Positions 1 through 6,527 of a stretch of DNA of 31,912 nucleotides are shown in pieces. Positions within the stretch are counted from its first letter, which is position 1, and every line of letters begins with the position of its first letter. The stretch lies in IMG/VR virus record IMGVR_UViG_3300023292_000219, positions 1 through 31,912 of that record. One strand, given 5' to 3'. Position numbers and translations under genes: made by a program. This DNA comes from a virus. The notes beneath the pieces are model-generated. The model saw only the letters and a list, made by a program, of their open reading frames with translations. It ran no database searches and was not told the DNA's origin.

Positions 1-1
1 C

Positions 2-76
2 GCATCGGCTCAGGCTGGCGGGGATTGCTGGGCCAACGGTAACGCCACGATCAATAGACGAGGAGGGGTACAATGA
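2..76 (+). other. Window edge: possible C-terminal tail of an upstream gene, with a short hairpin
   Basis: Frame 2 is open from the window edge to a TGA at 74-76 that overlaps the ATG at 73 as ATGA, the junction style used elsewhere here. Frame 1 closes at 40-42, so the true upstream frame cannot be decided from 72 bases. The stretch also holds a 5-bp inverted repeat, TGGCG (16-20) with CGCCA (43-47), just upstream of the AGGAGG ribosome site of the next gene. It could be non-coding leader instead of coding tail. Confidence 0.25.
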
Positions 77-1218
77 ACATCAGGTGTAGCGCATTACCGA
101 GAATCATGGCCTGCCCCGAATCGCTGGCGGCGCCAGTCGTCGAGGTCGAGGGCGACAAGCGCATGGCCCGCTTGGGCAGCGCGATTCACGGGGCGATTGC
201 CACCAAGATTCGGGGCATCGAGCCAGACCTGGAAACCCTGGCCCACTTGTACAACGTGGACGCCGAGGATGAGGGCGACCTAAAATGGCTGACATTCGCT
301 GGGCAGAAAATATGGAACCTGTATTCTGGGGAAGTTTGCGACGTGCGGGTAGAAGATCCGCTGAAGATGGGCATATTCGGAGAAACGGAAACAGCCTCGC
401 TGACCGGGTCTCCTGACGTTCTGGCATTCCGCGCCTCAGACCCAAAGACGGCCATCGTGATTGATTGGAAGAGCAACTATGTTGAGCGAAACTACCGCGA
501 TCAAGTCATGGGATACGCAGCGCTGGCATTTGACAACAACAACATCGAGCGCGTTGTCGTAATCGTGGCCTGGTTGCGTGAGGGCATGACAGACGTTGAA
601 ACAATCGGGGCCGCAGAGATGGAGGCCTGGCTTGACAACCTAAACAAAGCGGTCGGCTCTCATCAATCCGGTAAGGCCGTCTATACCGACGACCCGACGC
701 ATTGCCAGTTCTGCCCCATGGCTGCGACCTGCCCAGGCCGAGCCGCTCTGGTCCGCAAAGCTGCTAATATGTTCTTGGCGCCCAAGGAAAACGTCACCCC
801 AGCCCCGGCTGACCTTGCCAAGTTGTATCCCCAGGCCAAGGCGCTCAAGGCCGCGCTGGATGGGTATTATGCGGAATTGCGTTCCGCTATTGCCACGGCT
901 GGCCATTTGCCCATTGGCGACGGGATGGAGCTTTTCCAACGCGAGAGCAAGCGCAACACGCTATCTATCGGCGAGGCTTGGGAAACCTTGCAGATTGCGC
1001 TTGACATTCCAGAGCCGGACCGGACGCCAAAGCCCGCGCTTATTGAGGCGTTGGGCGGCGCTATCAAGATCAGCAAAAGCGGGGTCTTGAAGGTTGCCGC
1101 CGAACTGGCCCCTCCGCGTGGTGAGGGCAAGGCAAAGAAAGAACTCATGGAGGCGCTGGCCGAAGCTGGCGCGGTACAAACTTCAGTCGTGCAAACCCTA
1201 GCAACGAGGAAGGCATAA
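73..1218 (+). CDS. Cas4/RecB-like PD-(D/E)XK nuclease (DUF2800-type phage exonuclease)
   Basis: This is a predicted DNA exonuclease of the phage recombination type. The nuclease core is visible as D115 followed by D131-W-K133 in an IVIDWKS strand, the PD-(D/E)XK pattern. A cysteine at residue 14 and a C-terminal C211-x2-C214-x5-C220 set match the arrangement that holds a 4Fe-4S cluster in Cas4 and AddB-like nucleases. The length of 381 aa suits the family. An AGGAGG ribosome site lies 7-10 bases before the ATG. The next gene overlaps it by one base (TAATG), so the two are translationally coupled, as expected for an exonuclease and annealing-protein pair. The fold is well supported; the role in recombination is inferred from family and context. 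Confidence 0.85.
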   Translation: MNIRCSALPRIMACPESLAAPVVEVEGDKRMARLGSAIHGAIATKIRGIEPDLETLAHLYNVDAEDEGDLKWLTFAGQKIWNLYSGEVCDVRVEDPLKMGIFGETETASLTGSPDVLAFRASDPKTAIVIDWKSNYVERNYRDQVMGYAALAFDNNNIERVVVIVAWLREGMTDVETIGAAEMEAWLDNLNKAVGSHQSGKAVYTDDPTHCQFCPMAATCPGRAALVRKAANMFLAPKENVTPAPADLAKLYPQAKALKAALDGYYAELRSAIATAGHLPIGDGMELFQRESKRNTLSIGEAWETLQIALDIPEPDRTPKPALIEALGGAIKISKSGVLKVAAELAPPRGEGKAKKELMEALAEAGAVQTSVVQTLATRKA

Positions 1219-2240
1219 TGGACAATCAAGACATGGGCGCCGCAGTCGAGTTGGTACAGTCTGACATGGTGCAACGTTTGGAAAAGGCCCAGGTGGACAT
1301 GCAGGTTGAGACGGCCAAGAGGTACCCGCGTGACATCGCCAAGTTTATCAAGAGCGTTGAGACGCTGGCAACGCGGGACCAGGAGACCGCTGAGGCTTGC
1401 TTCTACGCCCTGCCCAGGGATGGCAAGGTTATCTCAGGGCCATCAACCCGCTTGGCCGAGATTGTCGCGGCGACCTATGGCAACCTTCGGGCGCAGGCTG
1501 TCATTCTTGGCGCAGACGAGAAGCACGTTACCGCCCGTGGCATGGTGTGGGATCTGGAAAACAATGTTGCAGTGTCCATCGACTCCAAGCGGCGCATTAC
1601 CAACAAGTTTGGCCAGCGCTACAAAGACGATATGGTCATGACCACGAGCAACGCCGCCGCCGCCATTGCATTCAGGAACGCCATATTTAAGGTGGTGCCT
1701 ACCGCGCTTTTGCGTGAGACATTTGACAAAATCAAGAAAGTTGCCATGGGCGACGAGCGAACCTTGCGCGAGCGCTGCAAGGCGATGTTTGCATGGTTTG
1801 ATGGCCAGGGCGCCAAGAAGCCGGAAGTCTTGGGCCTGGTCGGGTGTAGCGACGTTGAAAGCGTTACGCTGTCAGACCTTCAGCTATTGCGCGAAACCGC
1901 CACGTCCATCAAAGAAGGCATCTCCACGGTTGCGGAAGTATTCGCCACCAAGCCAGAAGCAAAGGCCAAGGTTGACCCATTTGCAGAGGGGCGCCAGTCC
2001 ACCCGCAAGCCCAAGGACAAGCCAGCGCCGGAGTCAGAGCCAGCAGAAGCCCCAGCCGTTGACCGGGCGCAGATGCTTGACGAGATTATCGACTGGCTGG
2101 AAAAGTGCGCGGTTGAAAGCGCCGACGTGTTTAAGAAGGCTGAGATGAAAGTACGCGTCAAAGAGGACGCCGCTGACATGGAGTCGCTATCTGATAAGGG
2201 CGTGGCGATCCTGTATTCCACAATGATTGACCTGAAATAG
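1218..2240 (+). CDS. Conserved phage protein, probable ssDNA-annealing/recombination partner
   Basis: This 340-aa protein resembles a family of phage proteins with a conserved core around FYALPRDGKVISGPSTRLAE (residues ~65-84), a W-D-LE-N segment and an NAAAAIAFRNAIFKVVP helix (~143-160). I recognise the pattern from phage recombination loci but cannot assign it to RecT, ERF or Sak with certainty. The C-terminal third (from ~250) is a charged K/P/E-rich linker followed by a small helical tail. It is directly coupled to the upstream Cas4-like nuclease, and an SSB gene lies about 4.3 kb downstream, which makes an annealing or nuclease-partner role the best inference. The coding call is secure; the function is moderate at best. 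Confidence 0.8.
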   Translation: MDNQDMGAAVELVQSDMVQRLEKAQVDMQVETAKRYPRDIAKFIKSVETLATRDQETAEACFYALPRDGKVISGPSTRLAEIVAATYGNLRAQAVILGADEKHVTARGMVWDLENNVAVSIDSKRRITNKFGQRYKDDMVMTTSNAAAAIAFRNAIFKVVPTALLRETFDKIKKVAMGDERTLRERCKAMFAWFDGQGAKKPEVLGLVGCSDVESVTLSDLQLLRETATSIKEGISTVAEVFATKPEAKAKVDPFAEGRQSTRKPKDKPAPESEPAEAPAVDRAQMLDEIIDWLEKCAVESADVFKKAEMKVRVKEDAADMESLSDKGVAILYSTMIDLK

Positions 2241-2251
2241 GAGGCTTACCC

Positions 2252-2515
2252 ATGGCACAATTCTGCCCAGACTGCGCTGAGATTTTCGACAAGCTGCCCC
2301 TTGACCTTGTGAAGCAGTTTCACCGGACTATCGAGGCGTATGATAGGACGTTTCCCAGAATCAGGAACTCGCACAGCACTGGCGAGGGCCTGATGATACG
2401 GCTTGAGGCGATGGCCGAGCGTTGCCCCAAGTGCAAGGGCGAGAAAACCATTGATGGCGTTGGCGACGAGACCATGACATGCCCCGAATGCGGCGGCAGT
2501 GGGAACGCGGAATAG
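2252..2515 (+). CDS. Small zinc-ribbon protein with DnaJ-type CxxCxG motifs
   Basis: This 87-aa protein has an N-terminal CPDC and a C-terminal pair CPKCKGEK ... CPECGGSG, the CxxCxGxG knuckle pattern of the DnaJ cysteine-rich domain. Such isolated zinc knuckles are common in phage early genes and usually act in protein or nucleic acid contacts; the substrate is unknown. The start is fixed by AGGAGG about 7 bases before the ATG and lies 11 bases after the previous stop, so it belongs to the same transcript. The 3' end is followed by a 90-base gap holding a structured element. Confidence 0.8.
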   Translation: MAQFCPDCAEIFDKLPLDLVKQFHRTIEAYDRTFPRIRNSHSTGEGLMIRLEAMAERCPKCKGEKTIDGVGDETMTCPECGGSGNAE

Positions 2516-2519
2516 ATGC

Positions 2520-2588
2520 TGGCGCGGGGATTGTACCGTGAATGGCTCCATGCCATATGAGCCGGGGAAGCATCGGCCACCCGCGCCA
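2520..2588. other. Structured intergenic element A (69 nt, 9-bp closing stem)
   Basis: TGGCGCGGG (2520-2528) is perfectly complementary to CCCGCGCCA (2580-2588). Inside it CCGTG (2536-2540) can pair with CATCGG (2571-2576) with one bulged T, and GGCTC (2544-2548) with GAGCC (2559-2563), so the whole gap can fold into one long interrupted hairpin. It ends a few bases before the ribosome site of the gene at 2606. There is no T-run, so it is not an ordinary terminator. Size and layout resemble the elements at 3325-3396 and 4004-4074. Confidence 0.6.
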
Positions 2589-2605
2589 CACTGAAAGGGA
2601 TAGAG

Positions 2606-3316
2606 ATGGGCAAGAGCATGAAGTTGAAGATGCACAGAGCCACGGACGGATACTATGTTCACTATGAGGATGATATTGGTGAGTCATGTTTGACAAAGGT
2701 GTGCCGCGACCTGGTCGAGCCCGGCGAAACCGTGTTTGCAACGCTGACCGTTGACGAGCCGGAGCAGCCCAAGCCGCACGTCAAGGCGCGGTTCATGCTG
2801 GTCGAGCCGGGCAACGCTGTGTTGTATCAGGTGCTTGAGCAGGAGGGCATTGATCCCGTTTGGAATAATAGCGCAAGCATTGCGCAAGATACGCCCATGT
2901 GCGTACGTTCTGCGGCCTTCCCAGATATATCGGAAGGCACGATATTGCTTCGCGGAGACACCACGGGCCTCGATTTGCGTGTGACGATGCGGAAGTTTGA
3001 CACCCAAGAACTTGCCAGAGAAACCGTCCAGAAGGCCATCGCCACGCTGCGGATACTCAACGGCGCCCAGGTCTACACCGTCGACAACCCCGCGCCGTGT
3101 AAGGAGTGCGGTAGGCCCATGACAGTGCTGGAAGATGACGAATATACATACAACGCCTTTCGTGGTTGGTGTTCCAACTTGAATCACACCGCCGATGTGA
3201 AATGGGTAAAGACCCGCGAGTTAGCCATCGCCGACTGGAACAAAGCCAACGCCCCGACCCCGGTGGATCATCACGATATCGAAGTACCCGCGGACGTGTG
3301 GATTGAGGAAGGGTAA
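2606..3316 (+). CDS. Hypothetical protein with C-terminal Lar-like zinc-ribbon domain
   Basis: The first ~155 residues are not recognised. The C-terminal ~65 residues carry CKEC (C165, C168), then WCSN (C189) with H194 where a second cysteine would be expected, and end in AIADWNKAN. A cysteine pair, a short beta stretch and a terminal AI..WN is the signature of Lar-like restriction-alleviation zinc ribbons. Most Lar-family phage proteins have never been tested for anti-restriction activity, so that role is only a possibility. The ATG is preceded by GAAAGGGATAGAG. The gene stands between two structured gaps. The replaced cysteine makes metal binding by the family scheme less certain. Confidence 0.75.
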   Translation: MGKSMKLKMHRATDGYYVHYEDDIGESCLTKVCRDLVEPGETVFATLTVDEPEQPKPHVKARFMLVEPGNAVLYQVLEQEGIDPVWNNSASIAQDTPMCVRSAAFPDISEGTILLRGDTTGLDLRVTMRKFDTQELARETVQKAIATLRILNGAQVYTVDNPAPCKECGRPMTVLEDDEYTYNAFRGWCSNLNHTADVKWVKTRELAIADWNKANAPTPVDHHDIEVPADVWIEEG

Positions 3317-3324
3317 TCAGATCA

Positions 3325-3396
3325 CCCCGGCCAGCAGCGCGGAACGCTTTTATGAGTAGGGCTTACGCGTAACGGGGTGGACCCGGCTGGCTGGGG
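3325..3396. other. Structured intergenic element B (72 nt, 11-bp closing stem)
   Basis: CCCCGGCCAGC (3325-3335) pairs with GCTGGCTGGGG (3386-3396) over 11 positions with one G-U wobble. Stacked directly inside are AGCG/CGCT (3336-3339 with 3345-3348) and CGGG/CCCG (3373-3376 with 3382-3385), and the centre holds the palindrome TTACGCGTAA (3363-3372). This gives a multi-branched fold filling nearly the whole gap and ending four bases before the GGAGG of the next gene. It is not followed by a T-run. Confidence 0.6.
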
Positions 3397-3411
3397 TTTG
3401 GAGGACTTGCC

Positions 3412-3666
3412 ATGATTGAGACCGAATACGCGATTGAGTTTGTGCGGAAAGATGGCACATCGTACAAGGTGCGCCAGTGGCTAGATGGATTTGGGCCGCG
3501 CGATGGGGAATACACCAAGACAGTAAGCCTACCCATAGCCAGAAGATATTACACCAAAAAGGAAGCGCTGAACATGATGCGTCAAATGTGTGGCAACAAC
3601 GCTGGCATGACCCGCTTAAAGCGCCTGGAGATCCAAACCCACATCGTAGACGAAGGGGGAATCTGA
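3412..3666 (+). CDS. Hypothetical small phage protein
   Basis: This 84-aa protein is not recognised. It begins with a beta-like segment (TEYAIEFVRKDGTSYKVRQW) followed by a charged helical part, with no membrane segment. TTGGAGG lies 8 bases before the ATG and sits immediately after structured element B, so its translation could depend on how that element folds. It overlaps the next gene by one base (TGATG), indicating coupling. Confidence 0.75.
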   Translation: MIETEYAIEFVRKDGTSYKVRQWLDGFGPRDGEYTKTVSLPIARRYYTKKEALNMMRQMCGNNAGMTRLKRLEIQTHIVDEGGI

Positions 3667-3935
3667 TGGCCAAGAGCCACTATGCCAAGCTGGCCAAGAG
3701 CCCAAGATTACAGAGGACGCTTGCCGCGTTGGCCCCAGGGCATCATCTGAGCAGCTTCCAGCTTGCCACGTTGACTAGGAGCGTGGCGATTCATTCCAAC
3801 GTCCACGAGTTGCGCCAGAATGGTTTTGACATAGCCTGCAAGCGTGGCAAGCGCAAGGACACGGGCGAGTATGTGTTTGAGTATTGGCTCGTTGGCGACT
3901 CGGTACGCCGCGCGAAGCTGGCCTGTGCGACTTGA
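3666..3935 (+). CDS. Small helix-turn-helix domain protein
   Basis: The ATG at 3666 overlaps the preceding TGA, and an AAGGGGG ribosome site lies just upstream, so this start is chosen over longer in-frame options. The 89-aa product is basic and carries a winged-helix-like segment, PGHHLSSFQLATLTRSVAIH then VHELRQNGFDIACKR, that matches the short phage helix-turn-helix family (HTH_39 type). Such proteins are DNA-binding, often of unknown target. The stop codon lies inside the -35 box of the promoter at 3932, so it ends exactly where a new transcription unit begins and might act on it. Confidence 0.8.
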   Translation: MAKSHYAKLAKSPRLQRTLAALAPGHHLSSFQLATLTRSVAIHSNVHELRQNGFDIACKRGKRKDTGEYVFEYWLVGDSVRRAKLACAT

Positions 3936-3960
3936 CAAGCTTCAAAGGATAGGGTATAAT
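3932..3960 (+). promoter_or_regulatory. Perfect-consensus sigma70 promoter
   Basis: TTGACA at 3932-3937 and TATAAT at 3955-3960 are separated by exactly 17 bases. Both hexamers match the bacterial housekeeping consensus with no mismatch. The predicted start is near A3967. It would transcribe the structured RNA at 3967-4083 and possibly the HNH endonuclease and replication genes behind it. Confidence 0.88.
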
Positions 3961-3966
3961 ATAGGC

Positions 3967-4083
3967 ATGAATAGATCAACTAACATCCTACCCGATTGCC
4001 CCCATTCCCCCAGAAGCGGTATGCCGCAAGGCGCCGGAGGCCTCTTAGTTGAGCCTATTCACTTCTGGGGGGATTTTCTTTTG
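3967..4083 (+). ncRNA. Candidate structured small RNA or leader (element C) ending in a terminator-like stem
   Basis: Downstream of a perfect promoter lies a 13-pair stem, 4004-4016 with 4062-4074 (core CCCCCAGAAG with CTTCTGGGGG), followed at once by TTTTCTTTTG. Its 45-nt interior can form GCGG/CCGC (4016-4019 with 4024-4027) and AGG-CTC/GAGCCT (4038-4044 with 4051-4056, one bulge). An intrinsic terminator would normally have a 3-8 nt loop, so the branched interior suggests a discrete RNA of about 115 nt or a regulated attenuator. A 54-codon reading frame starts exactly at the predicted transcription start (3967-4131), but it has no ribosome site and runs through the stem, so I favour RNA. 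Confidence 0.55.
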
Positions 4084-4127
4084 TGCCCGCTTGAATGGAC
4101 GAGCGCAAGCAGACACGGGAGATTAGC

Positions 4128-4700
4128 ATGAGTGTTTCACAAGGTCTAAGGTTTGCCGTTCTCGACCGCGATGGCTTTCGCTGCAAATACTGTGGCAAAA
4201 CGGCCGGAGAATCAAAGCTAGAGGTTGACCACGTTATCCCAGTGACGTTGGGCGGCGACGACACGATGGACAACCTGGCTACCTCCTGCAAAAAATGCAA
4301 TCGTGGCAAGGCCGGGCTTGCGCTAGGTGATGGGGAAACCGATAGTGAACTTGCCATGAGACTAAAGGCGCTGGATCGCAGGGTGGATATACTGACCGGT
4401 ATAGCCGAATTGCACACGGAAGTAATCAGGCTAAGAAATAAGGAGATGTGGCAAATCGTTGAGGAGTGGCACCACGCAAGAAACGAAACGCAACATAATG
4501 ACAAAGGAGAACACACCGCAACCTTTGCTTTGACATCCTGCATAAAGGGGGTGCTGGCAAGGGTGGGATTTGAAGAAACGCTTGATTGCGTCCACATTGC
4601 CCTGTCGGGCCACACTAGAACAACATCTGAAACCAACGCTATCAAATACCTTTATGGCGTAGTCCGAAACCGCCAGACGTTGCTGGAGGCGACGACATGA
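4128..4700 (+). CDS. HNH endonuclease
   Basis: The HNH motif is complete: C19-x2-C22, then D34-H35, N49 and C54-x2-C57, i.e. a beta-beta-alpha-metal fold with a structural zinc. The ATG at 4128 has GGGAG six bases upstream; the in-frame ATG at 4095 has no ribosome site, so the shorter 190-aa form is chosen. The C-terminal ~120 residues are helical and unrecognised. It could be a free-standing homing endonuclease or a packaging or replication accessory nuclease. Its place just behind an isolated promoter and stem-loop is typical of a mobile insertion between early genes. It overlaps the next gene as ATGA. Confidence 0.85.
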   Translation: MSVSQGLRFAVLDRDGFRCKYCGKTAGESKLEVDHVIPVTLGGDDTMDNLATSCKKCNRGKAGLALGDGETDSELAMRLKALDRRVDILTGIAELHTEVIRLRNKEMWQIVEEWHHARNETQHNDKGEHTATFALTSCIKGVLARVGFEETLDCVHIALSGHTRTTSETNAIKYLYGVVRNRQTLLEATT

Positions 4701-5695
4701 GATACGTCACAACGCAGACTGGATTCTATACTGACCCGGACCTGGCCGAGTGGAGCCGTGACGCCATGTGGCTCTATCGCTACTTGTATGAGAATGACCA
4801 CGCCCACGGCATATCTGGCATTGGCCGGATAGCCAAGCATGTCATTCTGGCAGAGTCGCGCATGACCACGAAGCAGATCGCCAAGGCAAAAGAGGTTATT
4901 GGAGATAGGGTGCGGTGGTATCAAGATGGTTCATATTGGGTGGTTGGCAGAATCAAGCATACATGCCTTACTAACGACGGTAGGCCATCCCCAAAACACG
5001 TCAAGGCGGTATCAAACATACTCACGACCGCACAACCACAGCTTACAAAAGACGTTATAACAAAATACCCCTTTGACATTATCATGCAAGACCATCCCGA
5101 ATACGATACCCCATTGATACCCTATCGATACCCACTAAAGGGGCAACCAAGTTTGCCTACCGAAGCCGTAGCCGTAACCGAAGCCGTAACCGAAGCCGAA
5201 GCCGAGAACAGCGCTGCGGGCGCGCGCAAGCAAGGAGCGTGCCAAGATGAAGGCAACGGAAAGGAAAACCCGCCAGCGGGCGCTAATGAGTTTGACCCGT
5301 CAGACGACGAACCCGTCACAAACCCGCCAAACGCTTCACCCTGGAAGGACGACGCAGAACGCCAGGCCATTGTAGCGAAGGCGTTTGAGGCGCTTGGTTC
5401 AATGGTGAATGCCGCCGTCCTGAACAACTGGCGCGAGGGCCACGAGGCCGAATGGATCAGGGCCGCACTGTTGACCGCAGCCGAAGCCAACGCCAGGTCG
5501 CCTAAGTACGTTACGGCCATTCTGCAAAGATGGGCCGCAGATGGATACCCGCACCCGACAGAACTATCCGGCGAGGCGGCAAAGGCAAGATCAAAGGAAT
5601 TGAACGCAAAGTGTGACGCCATGCTTGCTGAGGAAGCCGAAAAGGAAAAAGCCGCAAGGGCTGAAAGGAGACGCCATGACACGCGACCAGTTTGA
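4697..5695 (+). CDS. Replication initiator/replisome organiser with DnaD-like C-terminal domain
   Basis: The N-terminal ~110 residues look like the winged-helix part of phage replisome organisers. The C-terminal part (~235-300) has the DnaD/DnaB_2 signature, WIRAALLTAAEANARSPKYV then ILQRWAADGY. In this family the N-terminus binds the phage origin and the C-terminus helps load the host helicase. Between them lies a low-complexity linker (~155-225) rich in T-E-A-V and acidic or proline residues. The gene contains three 11-bp-phased repeats at 5105-5137 that may be the origin, as lambda places its origin inside the O gene. GGAGG precedes the ATG, which overlaps the HNH stop. Confidence 0.8.
   Translation: MRYVTTQTGFYTDPDLAEWSRDAMWLYRYLYENDHAHGISGIGRIAKHVILAESRMTTKQIAKAKEVIGDRVRWYQDGSYWVVGRIKHTCLTNDGRPSPKHVKAVSNILTTAQPQLTKDVITKYPFDIIMQDHPEYDTPLIPYRYPLKGQPSLPTEAVAVTEAVTEAEAENSAAGARKQGACQDEGNGKENPPAGANEFDPSDDEPVTNPPNASPWKDDAERQAIVAKAFEALGSMVNAAVLNNWREGHEAEWIRAALLTAAEANARSPKYVTAILQRWAADGYPHPTELSGEAAKARSKELNAKCDAMLAEEAEKEKAARAERRRHDTRPV
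5105..5137 (+). repeat. Three tandem 11-bp-phased GATACCC repeats: candidate origin iterons
   Basis: GATACCC occurs at 5105, 5116 and 5127, exactly 11 bases apart, with a partial AATACCCC at 5064-5071. Eleven is not a multiple of three, so the phasing does not come from a protein repeat; the three copies are read in different frames of the initiator gene. Spacing of about one helical turn places the copies on one face of the DNA. An A-rich stretch at 5045-5067 lies just upstream. Confidence 0.55.
5159..5206 (+). repeat. Hexamer microrepeat in the initiator linker
   Basis: Eight consecutive hexamers of the form RCCGWR (ACCGAA, GCCGTA, GCCGTA, ACCGAA, GCCGTA, ACCGAA, GCCGAA, GCCGAG) encode a linker of alternating T/A and E/V residues. 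The unit is two codons, so protein-level slippage explains it. It lies 22 bases beyond the GATACCC repeats and could also contribute to origin structure. Confidence 0.7.
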
Positions 5696-6320
5696 CCTGA
5701 TATGGGAATCAAAAATTGCTAATCGCTGGAAGTTTGCCGACGTGGATGCCGAGTTGCTTTATGGCAAAGTTCAGATTGCAGCCATAACCTGCTTGACGGC
5801 TGCGGTAGATGATATTGCGCTGGAACTTGGAACTAGGCGCCCGACGTTGCTTGACATCGCCAATACCACAAGGCGGCTGAATTCCGAAACCAAAAATATG
5901 ACGGTCCATACCACATGCCGATATTGCCACGGGACCGGGAACTTGATATTTGCGGCCAAGCGTGGCCCCCGTGGCGAGATGCTGGCACACACGGTTTGCG
6001 ATACCCTATTAATGCCCAAGGGTGGTGGCGAGACTGGATATTACACGTTTGCCATCACCTGCGACTGCGAGAATGCCCCATACGTTGATGACCACAATGG
6101 GGTACGCCGAGCTACTAAGGCCATGCCGACTGATTGTTGGGGCGACGGACCAGACGAGCCCGCGTCTGATGAATCCTGGGCGACCATGACCGCAGCCATC
6201 AAAAACCTTGGGTCATGCAAGGCCGTACCGAACACGCGGAACAATGCGAGCAACGAGCGATTACGCCAACGCCAGGACTTGGCCGCCGCAGTAGTTCACG
6301 AAGAGGAGCCAGAATTTTGA
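5676..6320 (+). CDS. Hypothetical protein with a zinc-knuckle-like cysteine cluster
   Basis: AAAGGAG lies 6 bases before the ATG at 5676, giving 214 aa and a 20-base overlap with the initiator gene. The middle contains CRYCHGTG and, some 50 residues later, CDC, resembling half of a DnaJ-type zinc knuckle. The first ~70 residues are helical and start with RDQFDLIWE. No catalytic motif was recognised. Its position behind the replication initiator suggests a replication or helicase-loading accessory, but nothing in the sequence proves this. Confidence 0.75.
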   Translation: MTRDQFDLIWESKIANRWKFADVDAELLYGKVQIAAITCLTAAVDDIALELGTRRPTLLDIANTTRRLNSETKNMTVHTTCRYCHGTGNLIFAAKRGPRGEMLAHTVCDTLLMPKGGGETGYYTFAITCDCENAPYVDDHNGVRRATKAMPTDCWGDGPDEPASDESWATMTAAIKNLGSCKAVPNTRNNASNERLRQRQDLAAAVVHEEEPEF

Positions 6321-6333
6321 CAAGGAGAACACC

Positions 6334-6525
6334 ATGAAGCCAGCAGAATTGAAGAGGCTCAGAACATCGACCGGGTTATCACAAGAGAACTTCGGCAAGG
6401 TGCTGGGCTTATGTACTGCGAGTATATCCCGGTACGAATCAGGCGAGCGCCAGATGTCTCACATCGTGGCGTGTGGCGTAGTGTCTGAAATCGCCAAGTG
6501 GAAGCAAGCCAAAGCAAAGGAGTAA
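6334..6525 (+). CDS. XRE/Cro-type helix-turn-helix regulator
   Basis: This 63-aa protein is almost entirely a Cro/CI-type helix-turn-helix: RLRTSTGLSQENFGKVLGLC followed by the recognition helix around ASISRYESGERQ. It resembles the DNA-binding domain of MqsA-like antitoxins and of phage regulators. AAGGAG lies about 7 bases before the ATG. No divergent promoter or partner repressor is present, so it is more likely an early regulator than a lysis-lysogeny switch. A toxin partner is not evident next to it. Confidence 0.85.
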   Translation: MKPAELKRLRTSTGLSQENFGKVLGLCTASISRYESGERQMSHIVACGVVSEIAKWKQAKAKE

Positions 6526-6527
6526 TC

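Noticed and set aside
2516-2560. 14-codon frame starting at ATG 2516
   Set aside because: It has no independent ribosome site, is too short, and lies inside structured element A.
2684-3187. Open frame of 167 codons on the minus strand
   Set aside because: It lies opposite a well-supported + strand gene, has no ribosome site, and its translation lacks any recognisable motif. The many other long minus-strand frames are equally shadows of the + strand genes.
4095-4127. Longer N-terminus for the HNH endonuclease
   Set aside because: ATG 4095 has no Shine-Dalgarno sequence, while ATG 4128 has GGGAG at good spacing and keeps the whole HNH domain.
5159-5206. Hexamer repeats as a CRISPR or independent iteron array
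   Set aside because: The unit is two codons and the protein linker explains it. There are no spacers, so it is not a CRISPR array.
6334-6525. XRE gene as a prophage repressor proving lysogeny
   Set aside because: It is only a 63-aa HTH in a unidirectional operon. There is no integrase, divergent promoter or operator set in the window.
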